A stretch of DNA of 64,000 nt, taken from contig OU612072.1 in the NCBI GenBank assembly GCA_914767715.1, forward strand, positions 22,012,001 through 22,076,000, read 5' to 3'. This stretch comes from Membranipora membranacea (lineage: Eukaryota; Bryozoa; Gymnolaemata; Cheilostomatida; Membraniporidae). Below, in pieces: positions 9,644 to 21,600 of the stretch. The notes below the pieces were generated by a model. That model searched no databases. It was not told the DNA's origin and was given only the letters and a program-made list of their open reading frames with translations. The first letter of the stretch is position 1. The number at the start of each line of letters is the position of its first letter. The translations under genes were made by a program, and so were the position numbers.

Positions 9644-12410
9644 CTGAAAAAAAGGTAAACAGGATGCTACAATTGACCTGCTTCAGATCTAATATCTTGC
9701 TATTAATAGATTCACGACACACTTTCTTTCAGCTTGCCAACAGCTGTTTTGAGAGTGGTAGACATCATGACATGTTCAAACTAGTAATGCGGCTTAGACA
9801 ATGTATGAAGTTCACTTTCTATCCTGGCATCACAGTGCTGACAAAAAAACATAGGATAATTCAACAAAGTGCCAATCAAACCTTCACCTGCTTTATGTGT
9901 TGCAATAGATAGAATATCGATAGGATAATATAAACTTGATGTGGCCCACTGACACAAAGCTATTCTATCTTTGCATAAGGATACGCCCACAAAAAAGGAT
10001 GAATGATAATTGAAACATATCCTGTTTATCTAATTTGACTGATTAGCTTCTAAATCTTGTGACCTGGTCTTCATAACCAGTTTAATAACTGCTATTCATT
10101 CAATGGTTCTGACTATACAATGCATAAGCCAAACTTCCTTTGTTTAAAATGGTTGTATAAAGCAGTTTTTTATATTTTGGGAGCTTATCCACAGCTCAAT
10201 TTTTTCATCAGTCAACCCCTCCCTCATTTCACTCTCCTGTATGTAACTCTTACTATTCTAACTAGTGCTTTGCAGAGGATGTGTACCCATTAATGCAAAA
10301 TTTTGCATTCTGTTAGTCATATGAGTTCATTTTTACTCTCTGATTGAATCAACGGCACCACTTTAAATAACTTGCTGCCTGTCGCTCTAACTAATATGTC
10401 GCACACTCAGTCGGTTCATTTTATCTGTTCAGTTCCAGCTACTGATTTGTGATAACATGGGGTACAAGTAGCCCGTGGAAAAGCGATTGGAGGTGAAAAG
10501 TTTGCTGCTTGCCTTTATCGTCTTTAGATTTTTTAGCAATATCTTAGTAAAACTTTTCATGTCACACTATTAGATGACTTGCAAGTGATTTCTTTAGCAG
10601 TCAGGGGACAAAAATGATTTGTGTTATCCCCTTAAAACACTAAAAATCCCAACCACCAACACATCATCAGGATAAAATCCGAATTACCTGGCTAACCGGT
10701 TTTTGCCCCTACCACTTGCCTGCCAGTTTAACTGTGTCCTTTCTCTCTAACTAAAATGTTACACACTCAGTGATTTCATTTTATCTGTCTAGTATTGTAA
10801 CTTCATATTATACAATGCGTATAAGTAACCTGTGGTTCAAAAATTTTGAGCTAAAAGATCTCGGTTTTGGTTTGGCTATGTCATTTATAGCTCTAAATTC
10901 CTTCTCCAGGGTAGCCACTCGTGTTTGTATTGCTGAAACTATTCAAGCCAACACAGCAGTTTAAATCAATAAATACATAAACGCTTCTGCTGAGTCACTG
11001 AATATCAAGAAAACGTCAAATGGAAAACTCAAGATTCATACTTGTCCAGATTGACCCTAGATTTTCTTAAATTCCCTATCTCAGTCTGGAAAATTGTATG
11101 AAAATTGCAGTAAGTTATCAGTTGCAACACATTATGTAGTAAACACCATAATATTGCGTCTTTGCAACTCCAATCTTCAGTTGAGAAGAGTACAGAGGGC
11201 GTAATGTAATTTATTTCATCTTTAGACCACATATAATAGTATACAATGTGAATTAAAATCTTTCAACCCAATTTATATATATCATTGGATCAAATCTTTC
11301 TATTCGCACTCACCCTCTGCGTTCTACCAACTTTCAGAAAATTCCACCCACACGACTGATATTAACATGGTTATATGAGTGCTGAGAAAGCCAATATAAT
11401 TTCGCATTCTCACCGATGTGACATTTTTAAGTTTACAGATATTTCAGATTTCTCACCATACTCAAAAAAAGAGATCATATGGCTCAGGGGGGGGGGGGAG
11501 GGGGTGTGATGCAATGTTCTCTGATGGTTGTTTATTTGTAAATGTAAACATCAACATCATATACTATACTTTTACACCTTCGCATCCGATCATTCCTACA
11601 CAGTCTGCTTGTACTTCATTAAATCAAAAATAAAATAAGCCCCCTGAGTGTGTTACGTGTAAGTACGAGAGACAGGAGACAGCTAATATTGCTGGCAAGT
11701 GGCAGGGAAAAAATTAAGCTAGCCCAGTAAGTTCTATTTCATCACAATTATGTGTTTGCGGTTGAGATTTTGGCTTATTTTAATGGGAAAACATAGAAAT
11801 ATTTTCCAATGGCTGCGAGTGAAAATACCTGCAAGTGATCCACATAGTATCACATAAAAATCTTTCCAAAAAAATGGGATTAGCAATCTAAAAATCTAAT
11901 ATTTCCATACCCATACGTATCTTCTCAAGCTACTAGAAGTGCATATCATGCTAGGGAAACCATGACGTGAATGGTTATTATTATTATTATAATCTCATAT
12001 GGCACATAGCTCCACAATATACCAACTCTATGGACTCGGAAAGATCTTCCTTGTGATTTTGTGATGGTTTATTTAGTCAACGCAAACAGGTATGCATCTT
12101 TTAATTTAGAAATTGTGGCTAAAATGGAATATATTTTATCTGCTTCGATTATTAAATGCAGAAAGCTAACAAGAAAAGATGGATTTGAGAGTTGGTGGCA
12201 TAAGTTAAGAGTGTCAGTCGCTCATAGTGCATGCGTTGGAGGTTATGAGATTGGTTGACCCCAAAGGCTTGTCAATCGTCAGACATGGGTTACTTTGATT
12301 ACAGATTTTAGCAAGAAACTGATCTATGAATACTGAATTGCAATCCACCTATTATGATAAAGGGAAGGTAACCAAAATATGTGCAGCTCTTCATTCATAG
12401 CTCTAGATCA
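9644..12410. other. Intron sequence with diverged direct repeat
   Basis: This is part of the large intron upstream of the Roc-COR exon. No exon is supported. Segments near 10370-10500 and 10720-10850 are diverged copies of one sequence (TCTCTAACTAA.ATGT.ACACTCAGT..TTCATTTTATCTGT). A run of 12 G lies at 11487-11498 followed by a G-rich stretch. Confidence 0.5.
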
Positions 12411-12510
12411 ATTTTGATCCAATTTGCTTGCATTTAGAGTTTGAGCCACTGGCAAAAGGAATCAGGATATTTTTCCCTAGTTTTTGGAGTTGTCCTAGGC
12501 CATGTGGATG
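12411..12510. repeat. Dispersed repeat, copy 1
   Basis: The segment (TGATCCAATTTGCTTGCATT...GGAGTTGTCCTAGGCCATGTGGA) recurs at about 43450-43550 with moderate divergence. There is no coding content or terminal structure that allows classification. Confidence 0.6.
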
Positions 12511-12777
12511 GTAAGAGTTAATAGTTGGATTTATTGGGATTGAGAACCTAAAATCATAAACTTGATTTGAAAATTTTGCCATGATGACCTGAGAAATGTT
12601 TTAAAATTAAATAGAAGATGCGAGTAACATGCTTTGATAGTACAGCATGTTTTGAGTGTGTTGACATCAGTCGAAGAGGATGACCTTGCAGGCTTAGTCA
12701 AGTTTGTCAACCAGATTAAAATATGCTACTCCAGATTAGGTGATGTTGGACAGCTAAATTACAGCTAAATTACATCA

Positions 12778-13915
12778 CTATGCTCCAAATTGATGACCTA
12801 AATGACCTACTTCCTCCCATGTTCCGGTAGGAATGGATTGAGAAACACAGACTAGCCAGTACTGAGGATCAACTTTATCCTTTCCTGCCTTGATGTCCTT
12901 CCTAGAAAGGAAGCGGGAAGTGGGAATGAGGTTCGCTGCGAGAACTGGTGAGGCTATATCAGTAACAAGAACAGATACAAGGTCAAAAAATGTAAACTCA
13001 GATGCAGGTAGTAACGCAATTACCGAGTCAGTCAATAAGTCAGTCACATGTTGCATTCACCCCGAAACAAAACATTCATTGATTGACTGCAAGCGATTCT
13101 CTAGTCTCTCTATAGATGAGAAGTACAAAGCTTTGAAAGTGTGTCATTTCTGCTTTAGGTGCTTGAGTAAACACCCCAGGAATAAATGGAAAGCTATTTC
13201 AAAGCCTGTCTCTAAATGGCTGCTTTAGACTTGACGCCTACATCAACAATATACCTGGAGCCATACTGAGATGGCGGGAACAGCAAGTTGCTTTAGTAGG
13301 AGACATCTGCTAGATGTACAACTCCATCCATATAGAGATGCTGGTACAGCAATGCCATAGACTCTTGCGGCGTGACCTAGATTCCCGCTGGCCAGATGTA
13401 TACTCTATAACCAGAGTTAACACGGGAGACCGCCCAGCAGCCGTCATAAGTGCATAAGCCGTTTACATGACTGCAGAGATGAATGCATCCTACTTTCCAA
13501 AAGTAGCACTACTACTAAAGCTCTCCACCTATGTGGACGACATGGTTTACTCTGCCCCTGAGAATCTGGTAAACCCCTCTTCAGATTCAAACCCTAAATA
13601 TAGGACCTAAATGCTCTGTGTTTAATAGGAACCAGTCTCAGAAATGATAGTGACAGAGGTCAAGCTTAACTTTTCTCCAAAGAAGAGAGGAGTTGATCAA
13701 GGACAGAACTTGACACAGGATCAACTACCATCAGCCATACCAAATGTCCTAACTAGACGCATAGTTTTAGAGCAGACAATGAAGACTTATGATCCATTAT
13801 GAGTATACTGTGCTTTTACACTGACAGCCAAGACTCTGCTCAGAGCAACTTGGTCACCGAAACTGGGATAAGATGAACCTTTGCCTGAGCAACTCAGGAC
13901 ACAGTGGATGACTGT
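12778..13915 (+). mobile_element. Decayed BEL/Pao retrotransposon fragment
   Basis: At 12890-13228 a gag-like frame shows CCIHPETKHSLIDCKRF and CHFCFRCLSKH, the BEL/Pao zinc-knuckle region. Around 13345-13575 the frame RRDLDSRWPDVY...TRVNTGDRPAAVIS...LSTYVDDMVYSAPENL is BEL reverse transcriptase with the YVDD active site; an in-frame stop interrupts it. Around 13640-13910, KLNFSPKKRGV...PNVLTRRIVLEQTMKTYDPL and LPEQLRTQWM match the BEL RT/RNase H junction. Stops and deletions make it dead. No LTRs were found. Confidence 0.75.
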
Positions 13916-13919
13916 TGCG

Positions 13920-15040
13920 ATTTAAACAAGTATGCAATATAGGAAACAAGGTTCCTAAGCTTTCTCTAGACACTGAACAAATCATTCCACAAAACTATAT
14001 TACCAAAAGCACCAAGTGTGATAGTGTGATAGATTCTGAGGGCGTTCACATGACATTTCCCACAAATATGTTCTCAGTTGGTGCTGCTGTGGCAACTTCA
14101 TATAGGCTGGTAAGACTAGGTTCAATCTCACACATGATATGAACTTGTACTATCTCTAAACAAAAGGTAGGCCTACAACAGCATATACCACTAAGTCCCT
14201 CAAACAGTGGCACATCGATTTAGGTCACAATATGAATTATGAAGATATAGTCAAACTAGCCGACTAGCCGGCATGACTATCAGTAAGTCGTCCCAACCAG
14301 GTTCCTGCATAGTGTTTCAAGAGAATAAGATGACCAAACAGTCGAAAAGTCAGGCTGACAAACCAATCCTGACTGCTGCAACTCTGCTGCGTGTCCACAG
14401 TGACATACGAGGCCCTTTAGGTCCCCCATCCAAACAAGGCCACCGCTGTTGTATCAATTTTGTTGATGAATACTCTTCTATGTTTCTTTATTTATTGTCT
14501 AATGTCCAACGATGAGTCACATGTAACTTTTAAACAGGTCCTTGGTGATATAGCTCCTATAGGGCAGGTAAAACAGTTACACACGGACAACGGCGGTGAG
14601 TACACAAGTAAGGACTTTCTGTCAGTATTACTCGCAAGAGGTATAAAACATATTACAACAGCTCCACACTCACCATATCAAAATGGTAAGACAGAACGCT
14701 TCTAGCGTAGTCTGATGGAACTGACAAGTGCTAATACTCCAAAACAGCTATTGCCAGTACGCAGTCTATCTCTGAAATAGAGGACTCCAGCGAAGCACTG
14801 GTAAAACTGCATCTATGAGCTATTTTCAAAATACTAGCCTGCCATGCGAAATATCCATACATTCGATGCTAGGTGCACATACAACATCAAACCGTATAAA
14901 CACCAACTAGACTCACAAGGTAAACGTGGCATCTACATCTGCATCTCCTTGTTTAGTCTAAAGAAATCTAATGACAACCTGACATGGCCACATAGCTCAT
15001 TCAACCAGTGGCAGGGTCCAAAACCAGGAATATTGTAAAA
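13920..15040 (+). mobile_element. Decayed Ty1/copia retrotransposon fragment
   Basis: Near 14020-14080 the frame VIDSEGVHMTFPTNMF resembles the copia protease start (DSGA..HMT..; here DSE). At 14390-14515, HSDIRGPLGPPSKQG and FVDEYSSMFLYLL are integrase core. At 14560-14700, LHTDNGGEYTSKDF and HITTAPHSPYQNGKTERF hold integrase catalytic motifs. Near 14890-14930, YKHQLDSQGKRGIYIC is downstream copia sequence. Frameshifts separate the pieces. It abuts the BEL/Pao fragment at about 13920. Confidence 0.75.
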
Positions 15041-16090
15041 ACTGCTCTTGTCACCTGGTTATTTTGAAAGGTCGGGGTGACCAAGTAAATTTTCATTATC
15101 AGAATTACAGTATTGTCGAAATGTTGTAATGTATAGTAATGTGTAATAGAGCAACACAGAGTAAGACTCGTTTGACCTCTTCAAAAAGTAAGGGCATGTT
15201 GAGTAATCTGACTAACTAAATAAGGGCACTGCTCAATATTATCCGAAGTTATACCCGCTTCCAGATTCCTCTCAGTGTGCATACAGCAGCCTCAGCTAAC
15301 CCTCAGAGATTCGATAATCAGTTGCAACCTCAGAGTGCAGATGGTTTGCATGGTGTCACATTAATAACATATATGCCTGAGCTGATCCTCGGAGGATTAA
15401 TGTGTATATACAAACTCTTTATACGATTCTCTGAGGTTGCAACCTCTGTCAGTTTGTTTAAACCATAGCATCATCGATAATACGCCGTCGCTTTCTGTGA
15501 AGGACAACTTTGGTTATATCCTTTATGTGTAAAGCAGCAATTATAGTTATTACTTAGATTTTATCGAACTGATGCTGCCCAGGAAATTTTGAAAGGCTGA
15601 AATAAGTTGCTAGTGCAGTCTTGTCAACAAAAATAAATCAATAATGATTGATTAGAAATAAGTATGTGATTTTTGAGGTTTTTTTAGAAACTTGCTTGAT
15701 ATATCAACACAAAACTCAAGGCCAAGTAGTGTTTTGCTGTTCAGGCGATGTCAGCTCACTGGTTCAACCATTTAATTAACCAGAGACAGTAAATTTTGTA
15801 TAGCTTTTGTAGATTTCACCGCAGAATAATGCAAAAACTTGTTGCATATTAGTGTGCATTGCCAAAGACTTAATGAGTAGCAACAAAAGCCCAAATTTTT
15901 CACAGAAACCTAGGAATGACTTTTCAATTGTGAGGCATGAACTGTTGTCAAAATAGGAGAGCGGAATAGAATTATTTGACGATTTCAGACAACTCCCATT
16001 CTATTTAACATTTTTACATACATTTCCTGTTGCCAAATGTGGGATTTTGTGTTTCTATAAAGACTATCTTTCATGCCATGATCTCAATAC
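15041..16090. other. Intron sequence related to LRR-cassette introns
   Basis: No exon is supported. From about 15600 on, the sequence is a diverged relative of intron segments seen again at 16.3-16.8, 38.5-38.8 and 41.2-41.6 kb (for example ACTTTTCAATTGT.AGGC and AACCAGAGACAG), marking an old copy of the LRR-cassette unit. Confidence 0.45.
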
Positions 16091-16094
16091 TGAC

Positions 16095-16157
16095 AAATCT
16101 CTACTTAGATTGTTACCATGTAAGTATAGCTTCCTCAGAGATGTCATTTCAGCAATG
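16095..16157 (-). pseudogene. Truncated LRR exon
   Basis: After acceptor TCTGTAG the minus strand reads SIAEMTSLRKLYLHGNNLSR (S completed by the upstream split codon), the same opening as the intact 147-bp LRR exons. The LRR then breaks off, with no second repeat or donor. This is a relic of a duplicated cassette and is unlikely to be spliced productively. Confidence 0.65.
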
Positions 16158-16255
16158 CTACAGACACAGAAATATGATTTCCACATTATTCCTTGTTTTA
16201 TACCATTTTTTTTTCAGATAGCCCAAAGATTTCTTTGCCTTTGACAGATCTAAAT

Positions 16256-16580
16256 AAGGGGCCTAGGTTGTCTCGACAACAAAAATAGATGAAATAATTC
16301 TTTAGAAATAAATTTGATCTTTTTGCAAATTTAGATGATGCATCAATACAACAAGCAATGTTTAGTAATTTTTTGCTGAGCAGGTGCTGTCCGTACACTG
16401 GTCTCATCATCTTATCAACACTAAGGGGCCTAGGTGAAATAAATCTTTAGAAATAAATTAAGGCTGTGATGTTTTGATCTTTTTGCAAATTTAGATGATG
16501 CATCAACACAACAAGCAATGTTTAGTAATTTTTTGCTGAGCAGGTGCTGTCCGTACACTGGTCTCATCATCTTATCAACC
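16256..16580. repeat. Tandem duplication of LRR-intron segment
   Basis: The block starting AAGGGGCCTAGG at 16256 recurs directly at 16423. The ends (GGTGCTGTCCGTACACTGGT...CTTATCAAC) are nearly identical, while the second copy has an extra AGGCTGTGATGTTTT. High similarity implies a recent event. Confidence 0.85.
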
Positions 16581-17001
16581 AGAGACAGAATGTGTTTAGC
16601 TATTGATGATTTTTCCTCTGAGCAATGCATAAAAACTGTTGCTTAGTAGCATTCATTGCCCAACACTGAAGGAGTGACTACAAAAAAAAATCTCACGAGG
16701 TATATGATGATTTTCTTCAGCCAGGGATAAAAAGGATCACTTTTCAATTGTCAGGCAATTAGGCGCATGACTAATTCTCAAAATAAGAGAACTGTGTGGC
16801 ATCGTTGACAGTTTCAAGTGATGAAAGAACTCCTAATCAATTCAATTCTGATACTCGTTTTTTGCTACATGAGGGTTTTAGTGCATTTAGAAAGATACCC
16901 TTCATGTGCTTTGACCTGAATGATGACAACAGTAGGATAAAGATGAATAAACTGATGCATCGGCAAATTGGTGTCATTACCTTTCACAATCTCTCACTGT
17001 T

Positions 17002-17182
17002 GGCAATCATCAAAATCACATCGTCAAATTCAATTGCTATTCTACGCCATCACTATCTGCTACACACTACTATGGCTAGTAAACCTACTTCATAATCATT
17101 TGCACCTATCATAATAGTGTGTAGCAGCTAGTGATGGCGTATAATGACAATTGAATTTGACGGATATGATTTTGATGAAATT
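17002..17182. repeat. Hairpin element, about 180 bp
   Basis: The left arm at 17008-17075 (ATCAAAATCACATCGTCAAA...) pairs with 17112-17176 with a few mismatches, leaving a loop of about 36 bases. It is consistent with a MITE, or with an inverted duplication. No clear target-site duplication was seen. Confidence 0.75.
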
Positions 17183-17409
17183 GTCTCCAACTTATCAATT
17201 GAGAAAAGATGAACAGAGGTGTACAAAGCTGTTGTGAGCCTTTCAAGTTTTTCAACTGTGTTTCCGAAAACTTATAAAATTATTATACACTTGACCACCA
17301 AGAACCCAGTTGTTTAAAAATAAATAAAACAGTTGATTGAAATCAGTTGTCATATCACACGCCACATCCCGAAGCATGGGCGGCAAAATACTATTATATT
17401 ATATGCCAC

Positions 17410-17540
17410 AATATCTGCACCAGATTGCTCTCTGTTTGCGGGCAGGTCGGAGCAAACCCGGGGGCCAACCCGAGTAGTCGATGGACTGAGGTAGGATTTT
17501 AACCGCTAAAGGTCTTATCCAGCTGAGCCGCCTCATACTC
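17410..17540 (-). repeat. Possible tRNA-derived SINE head
   Basis: The minus strand reads GAGGCGGCTCAGCTGGATAA, resembling a tRNA A box, and about 60 bases on has GGGTTTGCTCCGACC, a weak B-box relative. The stems do not fold into a proper tRNA, so a SINE relic is more likely than a tRNA gene. Confidence 0.35.
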
Positions 17541-18584
17541 CGTAGTTGAAACCTTACACAATTTATCACATGTGATGAATTACACTCTGAAATCAGTTTA
17601 TGGGTACCAATGACTTTATCACAGGGGAATTTCATATCCATTTACCAACAGTCGATGACTCCACAATTGCACATTCCCCCATTACACAAATAACTCTTTT
17701 ACCAAATTAAAAAAATGGTGAACTTTTATTTCTAATTCTATGGACAAATCTCTGTTTACCTCACTGGTTATTGATATTCAAGGCTGGCTGAGAGTAGGGT
17801 ATTGCATTTGCATTTCAATCATGGAATGTATCACTTGCTAATGTACAACTACATGATAGGATTAAATTTCTTCCATTATTCCCAGGCATTAACAGAACAC
17901 TGAAACGCAAAGGAACATAACTCCTAATATATGAATTTAGTAGTGTAGACATGCAATACAAAATGCGGTGTGAGTAATCACGTAATTGATGCTATTGGAC
18001 TAGTCCTGTGGCAGCCCCTCCCCCCCTATCTTCCGCTTCAATTTATAAATATGCAATGTAATGGTTATAATGTACTTTGCATCTTGTTGCATGTAATAAG
18101 CGGCTAGTTGCTCAAGATGGTTCAAACAAGGGAAATTGATAAAATAATGAAATAGTTTCAGAACTTTTCAAAGCAAAAAATGAAGCAATATTAAGGTTCC
18201 CTAAGAAACAAAATAACTCCTAGCTGTTAGCTGATTTTAGCAAATAAATGTTGTTGCTATAAGACGCGTATGCCCTCTCTCGATGAATTATTCAGTTTAG
18301 TTCAGTTAGGTTATATAACTCACCAATCGTCCCTAGTTAGTATTTACACAATCCTTAATTTCTGACATTGCATAATTTGTTGGTTTAGATGATCAATGTT
18401 TGACACATTATCATTGATAGGGCCATTAGCAAGACACTATCTGAATCGGCAATAAGTTTGTTGGCATTATCTCATTCAGTTTCAAGTCTCGTCTTTTCCC
18501 ATATAAACTCACTATGACGTCATTTGCTGATATTATGTAGGCCAAAAAGGGTACTTCTATGCTGTGAACACTACATCAATCAAT

Positions 18585-18640
18585 ACCCCCGGCCCAAGCA
18601 CTCCATAGCCAATTCTGACTAATGAGAACCTACATTGTGA
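18585..18640 (+). repeat. Dispersed repeat shared with 55140-55195
   Basis: The segment CCCAAGCACTCCATAGCCAA, followed by TCTGACTAATGAGAACCT, occurs again at 55150-55190 next to an AT-rich GTTTATTTATATACCACTTG segment. This looks like a short interspersed element; the copy here is truncated. Confidence 0.55.
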
Positions 18641-21600
18641 TTTTGTTTCATGTCCTTTAAAGACAGCCGTAGAGCTGCTAATGAACATGAAATTTAAATT
18701 TTACATTTACATATTATGCCTAATAAAATGTTTACAAAAAGAAGGAGGAATCAGAAAATCAAAGAAATAGCTAAATACCAGCCTTTCTTCAAGTATGCTT
18801 TCAGAAAACATAGTTGAAGGTGAGGTGATTATCCTATTCAATTTTCTATCCCCTGGAAAGCTTAAATTGAATTGGGAATGTAATGAAACCGAGAAGATCG
18901 GGAAATCAATTAACTCTTTTTTGACTCGTTAATCTCAATATTTTTCTATTATTAATCATTGTGTCTTTTTGCAAACTGTAGAGGAGTCTACCCTTAGCGC
19001 ATAACAATAAGAAAATGAGAGCATTGATATCAGGTGACACAGAAGCAGAGTAGCTGAGAGATCTTTGACGCGAGAGGCTAAGTTGATGTAAAAGTATTAA
19101 ACATTGGTTTATTCATCAAAAAAATGAATCATCTATTGTACCTTCAACTGTGCAGGTTTAGCATAACCAATTCACCCCTTAATTTCTAAGTATCATTGTT
19201 TTTTGCAGGTAAACAAAGGTGTAACTCCTTTGTTTTTGGCCATGGATGGTTAATATGTGGTCTTACTAATTTGAAATAATTGATTTCTGAAAGCTAAATA
19301 AAAATATGGCCGCATCATCTAGCAATCCCATTGTTCAGAGAATTATCCAGGGATGGGCAAATCAAGTTGACCCCTTAAGTTAGGGATTATGGTCAAAAAT
19401 AATTTACCAAGCCCAAGGGTAGAGTAAAAACAGCAATTACACTGATTAGAGTAGAGTGAAAAAGAGTGACACAGGTCTCAGAGTCAAGTATGTCCTGCAA
19501 ATCTGGGGTCTGTAGCTCCATAATTGCTTATGGCTGCAACAGAAGAAGCTTTCTCTAAAGCATTACAAATCAGTAAAATCATCTTCTTTGGAGTAGCCGC
19601 ATGGCTTCAAAAGGTCTGACAGCACAATATTATATCATTAGATTGCTCATCTCCTGAGGAACATAGTGGTTAATTTTTTTAGTAAACGAGGAAAATATCT
19701 GCCAACATATCGAAAGCTTTACCAAAAACAGTTAAAAAATGATATAAATTGCTGCCTTGCTGCGCTGCTGCCGGCTTATGTATGCAATTATTTCACTTTT
19801 ACGGGGGGGGGGGGGGCAAAGAAATACACATTTTTTGAGTATGTCCTGAAAATCTGAGGTCTGTAGCTCGATAACTCACAACACAACTCAACCACAAAAG
19901 AAGATTTCTCTTTACAATTAGTTGATTGGTTTTTTTGTCTTTTCTTCTTTTGTGGGGATAACTTGGGTTCACACAATTTCCTTATTGCTCTGAAAAGGTT
20001 CAAGGTTAAAACTACTTGTAATGGCAATTGTGCAATCTATTGACTCTAAGAATAGGTCAGAACACTGCGCAATGAATCACAAGATATTTGCTAAAGCTAA
20101 CCGTATAGGACATTAACCATTCTATTTCCCAACCAGTAAAGGAATCAGATAGTCATAGCTAGCGGCCCCCACAGGCAACCAGCATAAAAGGTTCATTGGA
20201 CACCCCCTGTTGCAATAACCGCATCAGTTACAGTTTCAACTGATAACCCAGCTATCCGGTGGCGAGAACATAGGCCATACATTATGACACTTCACCAAAT
20301 CATCAGCATCAGCCAAATAAAGAGGACATCAATATCGACTAGCCTGAGGACCCACACCAGCCTATTCCGCTTTGACCAAGCTTCTAAGCCCCCAGTAACG
20401 ACTTGAAATCAATGTTCACTCCTTCATTGGGAACTCAACCAGAAACATTAGTGGTACAATAGTCATGGTGCTCTTATATGTCAATGGAGAACTATGGCAG
20501 TGAAGATGAATATCAAACAGCAGAGGGCAACAGATAGCAGAAATTGATGCAGAAGAAGCAGAGATAGACCGGCGGTCAGTCAAGGATTACATGTCAAAAC
20601 ACTGACAATTATGCTGAAATTTCAACTCACTATCACCAGTTAATCAGTAAAAGCTCCACTTCCAATTATAACACTTCTGGGTAATCAGATTTACTACTTA
20701 CTATCGTCAAGCAACATAATGACTCAATTAGCTTTACATTATTCCTTTTATCGAATGCTAACATCTCAAAGGGGGCTTTGATATGAACAGGAGATACGTC
20801 CACCCCTTTTTACATAGCGATCACTATAGTACCTTGAAACTTTAAGCTATCGAAGATTTCCCTCTTCTTCAAACAATAAATTGATTGATGGATGGGTCAA
20901 AGCAGAAATGACAGATGTAATTATTTCGAACCATTGGAATGCTCAAAATACTGTGAGTGGCAATATAGGGACCTTATGGGCATCATACTGGCCATAAAGG
21001 ATTTCAACTCTGAGCTTAAAAATACCCGGTGCCCTGAAAAGAGCTTCCCAAGTTTATCTCCTCTGCTGAAACCAGAAGCAAAAGAGTAAATGAGATGATG
21101 GCCATGACAAATGCGCAACAAAAATGAACTGACATGAATGCCTTATAATACTAGATCACTTGGGATTGGATATAACTTCCAATCTGCCTCTACTGCCGTC
21201 TTGGAGCCTACGGTTGAGGTTCAAAAATCAAAAGTCATGTTTTCATAAGATTCCTAAACTTTCTGAGAATTTGTGCGCATCTTGAGAACCTACAAGTGTG
21301 TATAACTTTTTGAGCTGGTGACCCTGCACCCTGTCATTTATAGCAGTATGGTTCAAAGATTGAAAAGTGATGAAATTATCTCTCATGAAAATTTTACATA
21401 ATTTTACATGATTTTTTTACTTTAAACTTTTGAAAGGTGTGTACGCTATTTTATTAGCGTACCTGTTTTATTAGCCTAACGTTTTATTAGCATACCTGTT
21501 TTATATTCGTAATTTTCACAGAACTGTAGAAACATAAATAAAGAAAGCACATAACTAAAACCTGTATGCCCATATTCACTGGGCAAAGTACAGGTTTGGA

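Noticed and set aside
20160-20640. Possible copia RT remnant (VMVLLYVNGELW)
   Set aside because: One short resemblance to the LLYVDD motif, without neighbouring conserved blocks, is not enough to call an element.
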